Notes under the pieces: generated by a model
Database searches by the model: none
Told to the model about the DNA's origin: nothing
What the model saw: only the letters and a program-made list of their open reading frames with translations
Virus record (IMG/VR): IMGVR_UViG_3300030061_000336
Coordinates: 1-47,685 of that record
DNA length: 47,685 nt
Origin: a virus
Reading direction: 5' to 3' (one strand)
In this document: positions 6,836 through 15,563 of the stretch, piece by piece
Position numbering within the stretch: position 1 is the first letter of the stretch
Layout: each line of letters opens with the position of its first letter
Position numbers and translations under genes: made by a program

Positions 6836-6954
6836 ACAAAAAATACACCACAATACAAAGAATAAAAAGATTAGAGAATATAGTAAGCCAAATCTATATG
6901 AGTGTTGAGGTAATTAAGCAACAACTTGAGAAAAATGAATCAACAACAGATTAA
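6829..6954 (+). CDS. Small conserved helical protein (IQRIKRLENIVSQ)
   Basis: 41 residues, ATG overlapping the methyltransferase stop. It shares TIQRIKRLENIVSQ and YMSVEVIK with 35015-35137 in arm B, where it follows the DUF5664 gene directly. The methyltransferase was therefore inserted between DUF5664 and this gene in arm A, or lost in B. Predicted helical; function unknown. Confidence 0.6.
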   Translation: MVNKKYTTIQRIKRLENIVSQIYMSVEVIKQQLEKNESTTD

Positions 6955-7360
6955 ATTATTTAGCAGCAAAAAAACAGATAATTGGCAAACTCCAAAATGG
7001 CTATATGATGAATTAAATGCAGAATTTGATTTTGATTTTGATCCTTGTCCATTAAATTCAACGTTTGATGGATTACAATGTGATTGGGGAGAAAGTAACT
7101 TTGTAAACCCGCCTTATAGTAATGTAAAAGGTTTTCTGCAAAAAGCACACGAGCAATTAAATAAAGGTATAGCAAAGAAGATAGTGTTTCTAACATTTGC
7201 TAATACAGATACAAAATGGTTTCACGATTATTGTTATGGACAATGTGAATTAAGATTTATTAAAGGTAGGCTAAAGTTTTTAGATGCATCAGGGCAAGTT
7301 AAAAATTCTGCTATGCGCCCAAGTATGTTAATGATATTCAAACAAAATCCTCAAAAGTAA
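6935..7360 (+). CDS. Phage Dam-like DNA N6-adenine methyltransferase
   Basis: 141 residues from ATG 6935 (an in-frame TTG lies at 6926). The pattern of WQTPKWLYDELNAEF, DPCP (36-39), then NPPY (58-61), TFANTDTKWFHDYC and RIKGRL-like RFIKGRLKFL fits the short Dam family of phage adenine methyltransferases (PF05869-type). It overlaps the small helical gene by 20 nt. It is the second methyltransferase of the arm-A cassette; the stop is immediately followed by a CGTTATA motif. Confidence 0.8.
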   Translation: MNQQQIKLFSSKKTDNWQTPKWLYDELNAEFDFDFDPCPLNSTFDGLQCDWGESNFVNPPYSNVKGFLQKAHEQLNKGIAKKIVFLTFANTDTKWFHDYCYGQCELRFIKGRLKFLDASGQVKNSAMRPSMLMIFKQNPQK

Positions 7361-7372
7361 CGTTATATAATT
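7361..7372 (+). promoter_or_regulatory. CGTTATA-type motif before small terminase gene
   Basis: CGTTATATAATT starts right after the methyltransferase stop. Unlike the other sites, the ATG is not 12 nt downstream but at 7395, although a TTG lies at 7371. A 12-bp palindrome TTGATTAATCAA follows (7371-7382). Confidence 0.4.
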
Positions 7373-7394
7373 GATTAATCAATCTTTTTCAATT

Positions 7395-7637
7395 ATGGAT
7401 AAACGTATAAACAATGGTGGTAAAAGAGAGGGTGCAGGTAGAAAACCCAAGACAGAAGAAGTTAAACTAATAGAGAAACTTACACCATTAGAGCCTTTAG
7501 CATTTGAAGCTCTTAAAAAGGGTTTAGAAAAGGGCGACTTTAAATATGTACAACTATACTACAATTATGTAGCAGGTAAACCAAAAGAAACAAAGGACAT
7601 ACACATAAACGAAGATGTACCTTTATTTATTGATTAA
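7395..7637 (+). CDS. Putative terminase small subunit, KREGAGRK type
   Basis: 80 residues from ATG 7395; an in-frame TTG at 7371 would add eight residues, but it lies within the motif/palindrome. The basic NGGKREGAGRKPK start is common at the N-terminus of phage small terminase and packaging-associated proteins. It lies directly upstream of, and overlaps by 1 nt, the large terminase. Arm B has an unrelated HTH-type small terminase here (36475-36831), so the recognition subunit was swapped. Confidence 0.5.
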   Translation: MDKRINNGGKREGAGRKPKTEEVKLIEKLTPLEPLAFEALKKGLEKGDFKYVQLYYNYVAGKPKETKDIHINEDVPLFID

Positions 7638-8806
7638 TGCAGCTTACCAAAACTTTAGCACTTAACAAACTACGAGAACTACACAAAAGAGTTCGTATAA
7701 TTAGAGGAGGATCATCAGCAGGTAAAACAATCGGCATCATAGCAATCCTTATAGACTATGCAATAAGACACAAAGGTAAAGAAATAAGCATAGTAGCAGA
7801 ATCAATACCTCATCTTCGTAGAGGAGCTTTAAAGGACTTTCTTAATATACTTAAAGGTCTGAATAGGTATGATGATAGAAAGTTTAACAAAAGTACCTTA
7901 AAATACGAATTCAGTAATGGCAGTTATATAGAGTTCTTTAGTACAGACCAACCAGACAAATTAAGAGGAGCTAGACGTACAGACTTATTTATTAATGAGT
8001 GCAATAATGTAGGCTTTGATTCTTACCAACAATTAGCAGTTAGAACTTCAGGCAATATATGGCTTGACTTTAACCCTGCTAACTTATTCTGGGTAGATAA
8101 AGAATTAATAGGTCAGCAAGATACGGACTTTATAACACTAACCTACAAAGACAATAACAGCCTACCAGAAACAATAGTAAAAGAAATAGAGAAAGCAAAG
8201 ACAAAAGCAAAGACCTCAACCTATTGGGCTAATTGGTGGAAAGTGTACGGACTAGGGCAGATAGGTAGTTTAGAGGGTGTATGTATTCCTGATTGGAAAC
8301 CTATAGACCAAATACCTAATGAAGCTAGATTATTATGTGCAGGTCTTGACTTTGGTTATTCTGTTGATCCATCAACTATCATAAGATTATATAAATGGAA
8401 TGATGCTTATATCTTTGATGAGGTACTATATCGTAAAGGAATGTTAAACAGAGATTTAAGCTACTTTATAAAATCAAACGACATACGAGAACACATATAC
8501 GCAGATAGTGCAGAACCTAAATCAATACAAGAATTAAGAAACTACGGACACAAAGTATTCCCTGTAACAAAGGGTAGAGATTCAATAGTCTATGGTATCA
8601 ACCTAATCAACCAAAACGAAATATACATAACAAGCCATTCTAAAAACTTAATAAGAGAATTACAGGGTTATATATGGGATAAAGACAAAGAGGGTAACAA
8701 TCTACAAAAACCTACAGGTACACACCCTGATTGTATAGATGCAGCTCGATACGCTTTAATGATGCAATTAGCAAACCCTAATAGAGGTAAGTACACAATA
8801 CAATAG
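7637..8806 (+). CDS. terL: Terminase large subunit (PBSX/Terminase_3 type)
   Basis: 389 residues. ATPase: Walker A GGSSAGKT (24-31) and Walker B DLFINE (116-121). Nuclease: GLDFGYSVDPS (D238), IYADSAEP (D290) and HPDCIDAARYA (D368), the three acidic sites of the RNase H-like nuclease. It drives DNA into proheads and cuts concatemers. Length fits the family. The arm-B orthologue (36797-37969) is clearly diverged but keeps every motif. Confidence 0.92.
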   Translation: MQLTKTLALNKLRELHKRVRIIRGGSSAGKTIGIIAILIDYAIRHKGKEISIVAESIPHLRRGALKDFLNILKGLNRYDDRKFNKSTLKYEFSNGSYIEFFSTDQPDKLRGARRTDLFINECNNVGFDSYQQLAVRTSGNIWLDFNPANLFWVDKELIGQQDTDFITLTYKDNNSLPETIVKEIEKAKTKAKTSTYWANWWKVYGLGQIGSLEGVCIPDWKPIDQIPNEARLLCAGLDFGYSVDPSTIIRLYKWNDAYIFDEVLYRKGMLNRDLSYFIKSNDIREHIYADSAEPKSIQELRNYGHKVFPVTKGRDSIVYGINLINQNEIYITSHSKNLIRELQGYIWDKDKEGNNLQKPTGTHPDCIDAARYALMMQLANPNRGKYTIQ

Positions 8807-8828
8807 TTTCTAAAACTTTTTATTTCTG

Positions 8829-8840
8829 CGTTATACTAAT
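8829..8840 (+). promoter_or_regulatory. CGTTATANTAAT motif upstream of tail module
   Basis: CGTTATACTAAT lies immediately before the ATG at 8841, in the 34-nt gap after terL. The same 12-nt spacing recurs at 15552, 18137, 20420, 37992, 45066 and 46953. Promoter function is inferred. Confidence 0.6.
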
Positions 8841-9488
8841 ATGAAATTAGAAGTTTATATCCCAGACACATTAAGTGAAATTACTCTAGGACAATATCAA
8901 AAGTATTTAAAGATACAATCTCTAAATGAAGATGAGAACTTTTTAGCTATGAAAATGATAGAGATTTTTTGTGGTTTAAGAGGCGATACTATATTAGCTA
9001 TGAAAGCTAAAAGCATTAGAGATATTACTATAGTATTAACACAAATGTTTGAAGAAAAACCTCAACTTGTAAAAGAGTTTGATATGGGTGGAGTAAGTTA
9101 TGGTTTTATACCTAATTTACAAGATATGTCTTTTGGAGAGTATATAGATCTTGACACTTTCATAGGCGATATGGAAAATATACATAAAGCTATGGCAGTT
9201 CTTTATAGACCTATTAAAGTGAAAGATAAAGACAGGTATCTTATAGAAGATTACAAAGGAGAAGAAACCGATATAATGAAGTCAATGCCAATGGATGCTG
9301 TATTAAGTTCTATACTTTTTTTTTATCATTTAGGGATGGACTTATCGAAAGCTATGCTGAACTCTTTGGAGGAGGAGGAAATGAACATAGTGCAACAGCG
9401 AATTTTGGAAGAAAGTGGGGGTGGTATCAATCACTTTTTGGACTCTCTCAAGGGGATATTACAAAATTCAAAAATATCACTAAACTAA
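8841..9488 (+). CDS. Tail assembly chaperone, zero-frame product
   Basis: 215 residues beginning MKLEVYIPDTLSEITLGQYQKY, closely matched by 38004-38660 in arm B. Position after terminase and before the tail genes, plus the conserved shift site below, identify it as the gpG-like short chaperone that coats the tape measure during tail assembly. The zero frame continues 54 codons past the slippery T-run (YHLGMDLSKAMLNSLEE onward), so both frames code for a conserved protein over the same bases. Start set by the CGTTATA motif and homology. Confidence 0.7.
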   Translation: MKLEVYIPDTLSEITLGQYQKYLKIQSLNEDENFLAMKMIEIFCGLRGDTILAMKAKSIRDITIVLTQMFEEKPQLVKEFDMGGVSYGFIPNLQDMSFGEYIDLDTFIGDMENIHKAMAVLYRPIKVKDKDRYLIEDYKGEETDIMKSMPMDAVLSSILFFYHLGMDLSKAMLNSLEEEEMNIVQQRILEESGGGINHFLDSLKGILQNSKISLN

Positions 9489-9577
9489 ACGTACACGAAT
9501 GTTTGTATGCTTTAAGTTTTATGAAAGAAAAAGCAGATTTAGAATCTAAACAAATAAAAAACAAAATTAACAAATGA
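8841..9577 (+). CDS. Tail assembly chaperone, -1 frameshift fusion (gpGT-like)
   Basis: Translation of 8841-9323 followed by a -1 shift at T TTT TTT (9317-9323, inside a nine-T run) gives a fusion of about 245 residues. After the shift the frame reads LSFRDGLIESYAELFG, then FGRKWGWYQSLFGL, GDITKFKNITKLNVHECLY and a helical KADLESKQIK end, stopping at 9577. The arm-B reading in the same frame (to 38749) conserves most of this, including KWGWYQSLF and ITKLNVHECLYALSYMK. The stop overlaps the next ATG. This is the lambda G/GT arrangement; the slip itself is predicted. Confidence 0.75.
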
Positions 9578-10047
9578 GCAATCAAGGAGTAAGAGGCTAT
9601 TACCAAATTACAGATACTATCAAGACAAATCTGTTAGCAGATGAAAATGTCAATACTGTAACAACAGGCGATATAACAGAAATAGACCTTGCAAAACAAA
9701 CGATATTTCCTTTAGCTCATATTATAGTAAACTCTGTAACAATACAAGAGGCAGTTCTTAACTTTAACATTAGTGTAATGTGTATGGATATAGTTGATGT
9801 AAGTAAAGACGAAACTACAGACATATTCGTAGGCAACAATAACGAGCAAGACATTCTGAACACACAATTAGCAGTAGCTAACAAATTAGTAGGGTTATTA
9901 AGCAAAGGCACTCTATATCAAAACAAATATCAACTAGACGGAGATGCTTCTTGTGAGTTCTTTTATGAAAGGTTTGAAAATCAATTAGCAGGTGTTGCTT
10001 GTACGTTCAATGTATTAATTAGTAATGATATAAACGTATGCAGTTAA
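9574..10047 (+). CDS. Putative tail terminator / tail completion protein
   Basis: 157 residues with an alpha/beta pattern; highly similar to 38746-39219, with conserved blocks NVNTVTTGDI, KQTIFPLAHIIVNS, CMDIVDVSKDETTDIF and FENQLAGVACTF. It lies between the chaperone and an HK97 gp10-like gene, a position often held by the tail terminator or a head-tail joining protein. No decisive motif, so the role is positional inference. Confidence 0.45.
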   Translation: MSNQGVRGYYQITDTIKTNLLADENVNTVTTGDITEIDLAKQTIFPLAHIIVNSVTIQEAVLNFNISVMCMDIVDVSKDETTDIFVGNNNEQDILNTQLAVANKLVGLLSKGTLYQNKYQLDGDASCEFFYERFENQLAGVACTFNVLISNDINVCS

Positions 10048-10574
10048 AAGAAACCAGAGAAGCCTTAAATAAGTTTGCAAAGTTTGTAATACAACAAGCT
10101 AGGACACGACTTACAAAAGGAGTTAAAAAGGGAGGTAAAAGATTTTCCCAAAACGATACAAGAAAACTATACAACAGTTTAGAGTATTTACCTTTTATAG
10201 ATGGAGATAAGATAGGGGTAAAGTTTTATATGGAAGATTATGGTAAGTTCCAAGACAAAGGTGTTAAAGGTACAAAGTCCAATTATGTAGAAAATAAAAA
10301 CTCTCCTTTTTCTTATAGGTCTAGTATGCCAAACCCTGCGATATTTGAGGGTTACATAAAAAGAAAGGGTATTAAGGGTAGAGATAAAAAAACAGGAAGA
10401 TTCATAACAAACAAAACTTTACAATTTTTAATTGCAAGGAGTATATTTCAAAAGGGTATAAAAGCAAGTATGTTTTTTACTAAACCTTTTAATCAAGCAT
10501 ATGAGAAATTACCTCTTGAACTACAAGAGAACTTTGTTAAAGACATAGAAAAAATAATATTCACTAATGGCTAA
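10038..10574 (+). CDS. HK97 gp10-like neck/tail completion protein
   Basis: 178 residues. A basic helical start (KFAKFVIQQARTRLTKG), TRKLYNSLEY, then MEDYGKFQDKGVKGTKS and a C-terminal IARSIFQKGIKASMFFTKPF segment fit the gp10-like tail completion fold. The orthologue at 39210-39794 shares the start, MEDYG-FQD-GVKG and the FFTKPF end but has a different middle. Overlaps both neighbours by about 10 nt. Confidence 0.5.
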   Translation: MQLKETREALNKFAKFVIQQARTRLTKGVKKGGKRFSQNDTRKLYNSLEYLPFIDGDKIGVKFYMEDYGKFQDKGVKGTKSNYVENKNSPFSYRSSMPNPAIFEGYIKRKGIKGRDKKTGRFITNKTLQFLIARSIFQKGIKASMFFTKPFNQAYEKLPLELQENFVKDIEKIIFTNG

Positions 10575-11499
10575 TATATTTTTAAGAAGTCCATACTTTG
10601 TAACAATTACTACAGCAAGTCATTTGTCTGCACAAATAGCATTAACAATAGATGGTACTTTACGTTATACAATACTAAAAAACGCTACAAGCAATAGAAC
10701 AGTATTTGAAATAGCAACACTAGCAAAAGATTATTGGAGTCCAAGCGCAACAGTTTTTGATTCAGTAGCTATATCTTATGTTGTAACAACTTATACAGCA
10801 GTAGATGGTGGAGGTACAGCTACAGCACAGGGAGCAGTAACACATACAGGATTCTATGGTTATGGCTTATTTACAGAATCTACTAACCCTGATATTGATG
10901 CTACTGATTTTGAATTGACAAACACAGCAGATACTAGAGTTCTTTATTTGCCAGACAATACTGCTAGTTTTGCTTGGGATATGAATAGTGGTACAGCTAC
11001 TAAAACTACTATAAGCACATCAGACACTAGTAAAGCAGCAGCTTCAGGTAATTATACTTGGAATATAACTAGAATATGTAGTGCAAAATATACTCCGATA
11101 AAAATGACATTTATAAATAAGAATGGAGTTGCACAAGAGCATTATTTCTTTTTAAAATCAGTAGAAAGTATTAATACAAAATCTGACAATTACAAACAAT
11201 CTTTATTTAGACAATCAACAAGTTTATATAGTAGAACTCAACATCAAAAACAAATATTCAATAAGAACGGAAACATAAAATATACACTTAACACAAACTA
11301 TATGATCGAAGCATATAACGAAGTTATGCAAGATATTTTATTAAGTGAGTATTGTTGGATTGATTTCGGTGGAGTAACATACAGACCTGTTGTTGTAACA
11401 TCAAGCTCACTAACTTACAAAACATCATTAAACGACAGGCTAATACAATATACACTAGAGGTAGAAGAAGCAAATAGTGTAATTAATAATATACTATAA
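10567..11499 (+). CDS. Tail/baseplate structural protein, unknown
   Basis: 310 residues, beta-rich, starting MANIFLRSPYFVTITT. The middle has a Thr/Ser/Gly-rich stretch, and the region from about 140 carries a conserved YLPDNTASFAWDMNSGTAT block and ITRICSAKYTPIKM-FINKNG. The orthologue 39797-40756 aligns throughout. Position between tail completion and the large hub-like protein suggests a distal tail or baseplate part; a Dit-like role is possible but unproven. Confidence 0.5.
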   Translation: MANIFLRSPYFVTITTASHLSAQIALTIDGTLRYTILKNATSNRTVFEIATLAKDYWSPSATVFDSVAISYVVTTYTAVDGGGTATAQGAVTHTGFYGYGLFTESTNPDIDATDFELTNTADTRVLYLPDNTASFAWDMNSGTATKTTISTSDTSKAAASGNYTWNITRICSAKYTPIKMTFINKNGVAQEHYFFLKSVESINTKSDNYKQSLFRQSTSLYSRTQHQKQIFNKNGNIKYTLNTNYMIEAYNEVMQDILLSEYCWIDFGGVTYRPVVVTSSSLTYKTSLNDRLIQYTLEVEEANSVINNIL

Positions 11500-13599
11500 A
11501 TGAAGCGTGAGGTACAATTATTTATATCTGATACAAGGGTTGATTTATTCCAAGACGAAACAATAAGTATCACAGATTCAATTCAGAACATATCTGACAT
11601 TAGCAAAGTATTTACACCTTTTTCTAAATCTTTTAATTTACCTGCATCAGCAACAAATAATAAATTATTTCAACATTATTATAACTTCAACATTCAAGAT
11701 GGGCTAGATGCTAGGTTTCAGATAGATGCTAGAATAGAAATTAATCTAGTGCCATTTAGAACAGGCAAAATAAGATTAGAGGGTGTTACAATGAAAGACA
11801 ACAAACCTAATGCCTATAAGATTGTATTTTTTGGAGAGCCATCTAGTTTGAATGATATATTTGGAGAAGAAGATTTAAGCTCCTTAAACCCTTTAACAAC
11901 TTATGATATAAAAAGTGATACAGTTACAGCAGATGTAGAAAATGGCTTTAAGACAGGTTTGCAAAGCACAGGGGTAAATGCTACAAGCACAGCGAATCGC
12001 AATGTAGTAGTTCCTTTAATTAGTGTAGAAAATTATTACACATATGACACACCATCAACAAATAGATTAGATAATGTATTATGGACTAATTTAAGAAAAG
12101 ATTTAAAACCTGCTATCAAACTAAAAAGAGTTATAGAAGCAATACAAACTCAATACAATGTTACTTTTAATATGACAGATAGTGGGGATATTAAGACTTT
12201 TTTTGGAAGTGATATGTTTGATGAACTTTATCTTTGGTTACATAGAGAAAAAACTTCACATACTGCTTTAAACAGCACTACGGAACAATTTGGTATTAAT
12301 TATACTACTGCTGCAATAAAAAGAACATTAAGTGATTACACTTATATAGGTGGAGGTGGAGATGTAGTGTCAGGAGGTAAACTTACAATTAATGAGGGCG
12401 AATCTTATTCGTTAAGATTTAGATTTATTGCTAATGCTTCTAATGCACCTATTGAAATTATATCAAGAGATAAAACAACAAACGAATTGTTAGGAGTTCA
12501 AAACAGAACATCCTCTACAAGTGCTATGACAGTACCTTTTATTGATCTAACAAGTGGAAATTTATCTTCAAGAGTATTTGACCCAGAAATAAGATTTAAC
12601 AATAACACAAGTCAATTTATAACATTTTCAGCGCAAAGTTCTTATCCATCAGCATTTGGTTTAGAAATAGATAAAACTGTTAATGGTGTTACAACTCAAC
12701 ATTTTTACGGAAATAGTGCCTTTCAATTATCAGGTATGGTTTTTATACAAGATTATTTGCCAAAAATGAAAGTGATTGATTTTTTATCAGGTTTGTTTAA
12801 AATGTTTAATCTAGTAGCTTATAAAAATCTTGGAGATGATACAATCTATGTAGAAACTTTTGACGATTATATGACTAAAGGTACAGTAAGAGATATTTCA
12901 GAATATATTGATATTTCTTCTTCTACAATAGATAGACCTGTTCCTTACAATCAAGTAAATTTTAAATATTCAAAACCTGTTACTCAAACAAGTTTAAGAT
13001 TTATAAATAATTTTAGTCAAGTTTTTGGAGATTTAAATTATTCTGCACCTGAAAAATATGATGGTCAAGCATTTAACTTGGAAGTGCCATTTGAAAAAAC
13101 TGTCTTAATAAATTTAGAAAACAATGCAGGTCAAGAAACAAATAATATAGAAGCGTGGTGGGTAGATTCAGGTGATAAAACAGCTTTAGGAAAACCGTAT
13201 ATATTTTTTAACAGAGTTGTTGATTCTAGCAGTAACACAGTAACATCTTCTAATTTTACAAGTTATAATGCTCCATCTAACGTATCATCAGATGAAAACC
13301 ATAGTTTAAACTTTGGTGCTGAATATGATGAGTTTAATAAAGACATAAATAGAAATAGTTTGTTTGAAAGATTTTACAAAAACTATATAGTACAAACATT
13401 TAATCAAAATGGTAGAATTATCAAAGTGTCTGCACAACTTCCAATTAGTTTTATATTGAATTATGAGCTTTACGACATTATACAAATAAACGGACAAAAA
13501 TATTATATAAATAGTTTAAAAATAAATCTAGCAACAGGCAGGTCAGAATTAGAATTAATAGTAAAAACATCAACATATACAAATAGCGTATTAACATAA
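11500..13599 (+). CDS. Large tail-tip / baseplate hub-like protein
   Basis: 699 residues, starting MKREVQLFISDTRVDLFQD with a conserved N-terminal domain (ITDSIQNISDISKVFTPFSKSFNLPAS, KIVFFGEPSSLNDIFGEEDL). The centre varies between arms, and the C-terminal half is again strongly conserved (DYLPKMKVIDFLSGLFKMFNL, FGDLNYSAPEKYDGQAF). This family is common in flavobacterial siphoviruses next to the tape measure. Probably part of the tail tip; specific function not established. Confidence 0.5.
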   Translation: MKREVQLFISDTRVDLFQDETISITDSIQNISDISKVFTPFSKSFNLPASATNNKLFQHYYNFNIQDGLDARFQIDARIEINLVPFRTGKIRLEGVTMKDNKPNAYKIVFFGEPSSLNDIFGEEDLSSLNPLTTYDIKSDTVTADVENGFKTGLQSTGVNATSTANRNVVVPLISVENYYTYDTPSTNRLDNVLWTNLRKDLKPAIKLKRVIEAIQTQYNVTFNMTDSGDIKTFFGSDMFDELYLWLHREKTSHTALNSTTEQFGINYTTAAIKRTLSDYTYIGGGGDVVSGGKLTINEGESYSLRFRFIANASNAPIEIISRDKTTNELLGVQNRTSSTSAMTVPFIDLTSGNLSSRVFDPEIRFNNNTSQFITFSAQSSYPSAFGLEIDKTVNGVTTQHFYGNSAFQLSGMVFIQDYLPKMKVIDFLSGLFKMFNLVAYKNLGDDTIYVETFDDYMTKGTVRDISEYIDISSSTIDRPVPYNQVNFKYSKPVTQTSLRFINNFSQVFGDLNYSAPEKYDGQAFNLEVPFEKTVLINLENNAGQETNNIEAWWVDSGDKTALGKPYIFFNRVVDSSSNTVTSSNFTSYNAPSNVSSDENHSLNFGAEYDEFNKDINRNSLFERFYKNYIVQTFNQNGRIIKVSAQLPISFILNYELYDIIQINGQKYYINSLKINLATGRSELELIVKTSTYTNSVLT

Positions 13600-13739
13600 T
13601 GATAAAGAATATATTAGAGATGCTCACTTATGTAGAAGGAGGATCAGAACTTATAGACATAGCAAAGGGTAAATACAAATACCCAGAAAGCATAAAAGAA
13701 GTGTATAACAACTTTAAAAAAGACGTATGGCAAAAGTAA
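13599..13739 (+). CDS. Small conserved tail-region protein
   Basis: 46 residues; the ATG overlaps the stop of the hub-like gene (TAATG), and the end overlaps the tape measure start. MIKNILEML, then AKGKYKYPESIKEVY, ending DVWQK. Orthologue at 42930-43079 shares MIKDIL, then GRYKLPETLKEGY and IWQK. Function unknown. Confidence 0.55.
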   Translation: MIKNILEMLTYVEGGSELIDIAKGKYKYPESIKEVYNNFKKDVWQK

Positions 13740-15532
13740 TTGAAGCAGAATTAAAATTAAAATATAAAGAAGCTGTCAAGAACTTGGATGAAATGCAAAA
13801 AGAATACTCCAAGTTAGAAAAGCAGATTGACGACACAAACAAAACAGCAAAAAAATCTGAAAAGGGTTTAACAGGTTTAAGTAAAGGTTTTAAAAGTATT
13901 GGTACTGCATTTAAAGCAGCAGGTATAGGATTAGTAGTTTCTTTATTTGCAGCATTAGCAGCAGCATTAGCTAAAAACCAAAAAGTAATGGATGCAGTTG
14001 CAGTAGTTACAGGCACAATATCACAAGTATTTACAGCAGTAGGCAACGTACTAGTTACTGTGTATGAAAATGTTACACAAGCTACAGAAAACTTTGATGC
14101 TTTAGGTAGAGTAGTTGGTAATGTTTTTAAAATAGCTTTAGCACCATTCAAATTACTTATTGATGGTTTGGCATTAACTTTTTATTCAGCACAATTAGCT
14201 TGGGAACAATCTTTCTTTGGTAGTGGAGATACAGAAAAAATTGCAGCATTAAACGAAAAAATAGGCGAAACAAAACAAAGTTTAGAAGATACTGTAGAGG
14301 GTGTAAAAGAAGCAGGATCAGCTATTGTTAAAGATTTTGGAGAAGCAGTAGATGAGGTTTCTAATATTGGCAAACAAGTAGTTGATGGGTTAAGTGATAT
14401 TAGTGTTAAAGCAATAGCAGAAAATGTTAAGGCAAACGAACAACTTAAAAAAGCAGCAGCCGAAGCAAGAATAGTAAATCAAGGTTTAATAGAGCAGTAC
14501 GACAGACAAGCCGAACAACAAAGGCAAATAAGAGATAATGATTTAAAAAGTATTGATGATAGAATAGCTGCTAATGATAATTTAAAAGCTACACTTGAAG
14601 AACAAGAAAAATCAATGTTAGCAAATGCTGACTTGATGATACAACAGGCAGAGTTACAATTTAAGTTATCAGGTCTTGAAGAAGATAGGTTAGCATTATT
14701 AGAAGCAAGAAACGAGAAGAAAGCAATAGAAGCACAAATAGAGGGCTTTATGTCAGAGCAAGAATCTAACAGAGTTGCATTATTAAAAGAGAAAATGGAA
14801 TTAGAGTTGTCTAATGATGAAGCTACTGCATTAAGGCAATCAGAAGAAAGAAACTTCAATGCAGAGATGGAAGAAAGCGAAGTTCGTAGAATACAAATGA
14901 TGTTAGATAATCTTGAAATAGAAAGAGGCGTTGAAGAAGAAAGATTAAGAATTAAAAGAGATTCATACGAGGAGGGTACACAAGCATTTATAGATGCAAA
15001 CAACGAACTTTTAGATTTTCAACAAGAAAGTGCAAACACGCAAGAAAAACTTGAACAAGATTTAGATAAGGGCAAAAAGAGTAGAATGAAAAAAATGATG
15101 GGTGATATAGTTTCTATTGTTGGTGCTAATAGTAAGTTTGGTAAAGCTGTTGCTATAGCAGGTGCAATTCAAGACACTTATGCAGGTGCTTCTAAAGCAT
15201 TAAAACAGGGGGGTATATTTGGTTTTGTTGGAGCAGCAGCAGTAATAGCAGCAGGTTTAAAGAATGTAAAACAAATTGCAGGAACTAAATCTCCGAAACC
15301 TCCATCAGGATTGGGTGCAAGAGATACAGGCGATAGTCCAACATCTGTACCATCAGCATCAACAGCAGTATCTTTACCTCCACAATTTGACACAGTAGGT
15401 GCTAGTGGTGTAAATCAATTAGCAGATGCTCTAGGTAATCAAGCACCTGTACAAGCATTTGTTGTAAGTGGAGATGTAACAACTGCACAAGAACTTGACA
15501 GAAATATTATTCAAGGAGCAAGTATAGGATAA
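13727..15532 (+). CDS. Tail tape measure protein
   Basis: 601 residues. An N-terminal coiled coil (about 1-50), a hydrophobic Ala/Val/Leu-rich region (about 65-145), a long Glu/Lys/Gln coiled coil (about 230-460), then a Gly/Ala-rich hydrophobic C-terminal part (GIFGFVGAAAVIAAGLKNV). This is the usual tape measure layout and fixes tail length; its modest size implies a short tail. The arm-B orthologue (662 residues) shares the ends but differs in the middle. Confidence 0.8.
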   Translation: MAKVIEAELKLKYKEAVKNLDEMQKEYSKLEKQIDDTNKTAKKSEKGLTGLSKGFKSIGTAFKAAGIGLVVSLFAALAAALAKNQKVMDAVAVVTGTISQVFTAVGNVLVTVYENVTQATENFDALGRVVGNVFKIALAPFKLLIDGLALTFYSAQLAWEQSFFGSGDTEKIAALNEKIGETKQSLEDTVEGVKEAGSAIVKDFGEAVDEVSNIGKQVVDGLSDISVKAIAENVKANEQLKKAAAEARIVNQGLIEQYDRQAEQQRQIRDNDLKSIDDRIAANDNLKATLEEQEKSMLANADLMIQQAELQFKLSGLEEDRLALLEARNEKKAIEAQIEGFMSEQESNRVALLKEKMELELSNDEATALRQSEERNFNAEMEESEVRRIQMMLDNLEIERGVEEERLRIKRDSYEEGTQAFIDANNELLDFQQESANTQEKLEQDLDKGKKSRMKKMMGDIVSIVGANSKFGKAVAIAGAIQDTYAGASKALKQGGIFGFVGAAAVIAAGLKNVKQIAGTKSPKPPSGLGARDTGDSPTSVPSASTAVSLPPQFDTVGASGVNQLADALGNQAPVQAFVVSGDVTTAQELDRNIIQGASIG

Positions 15533-15551
15533 ACAAAAAATTAATTTAATA

Positions 15552-15563
15552 CGTTATAATAAT
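15552..15563 (+). promoter_or_regulatory. CGTTATANTAAT motif before protease gene
   Basis: CGTTATAATAAT abuts the ATG at 15564 in the 31-nt gap after the tape measure gene. The gap is identical in arm B (45047-45077). Confidence 0.65.

Noticed and set aside
9311-9326. T-run in the tail chaperone as a simple sequencing error
   Set aside because: Both arms have exactly nine T in the same phase, and both also keep an open conserved zero frame after it; a shared programmed shift is more likely.
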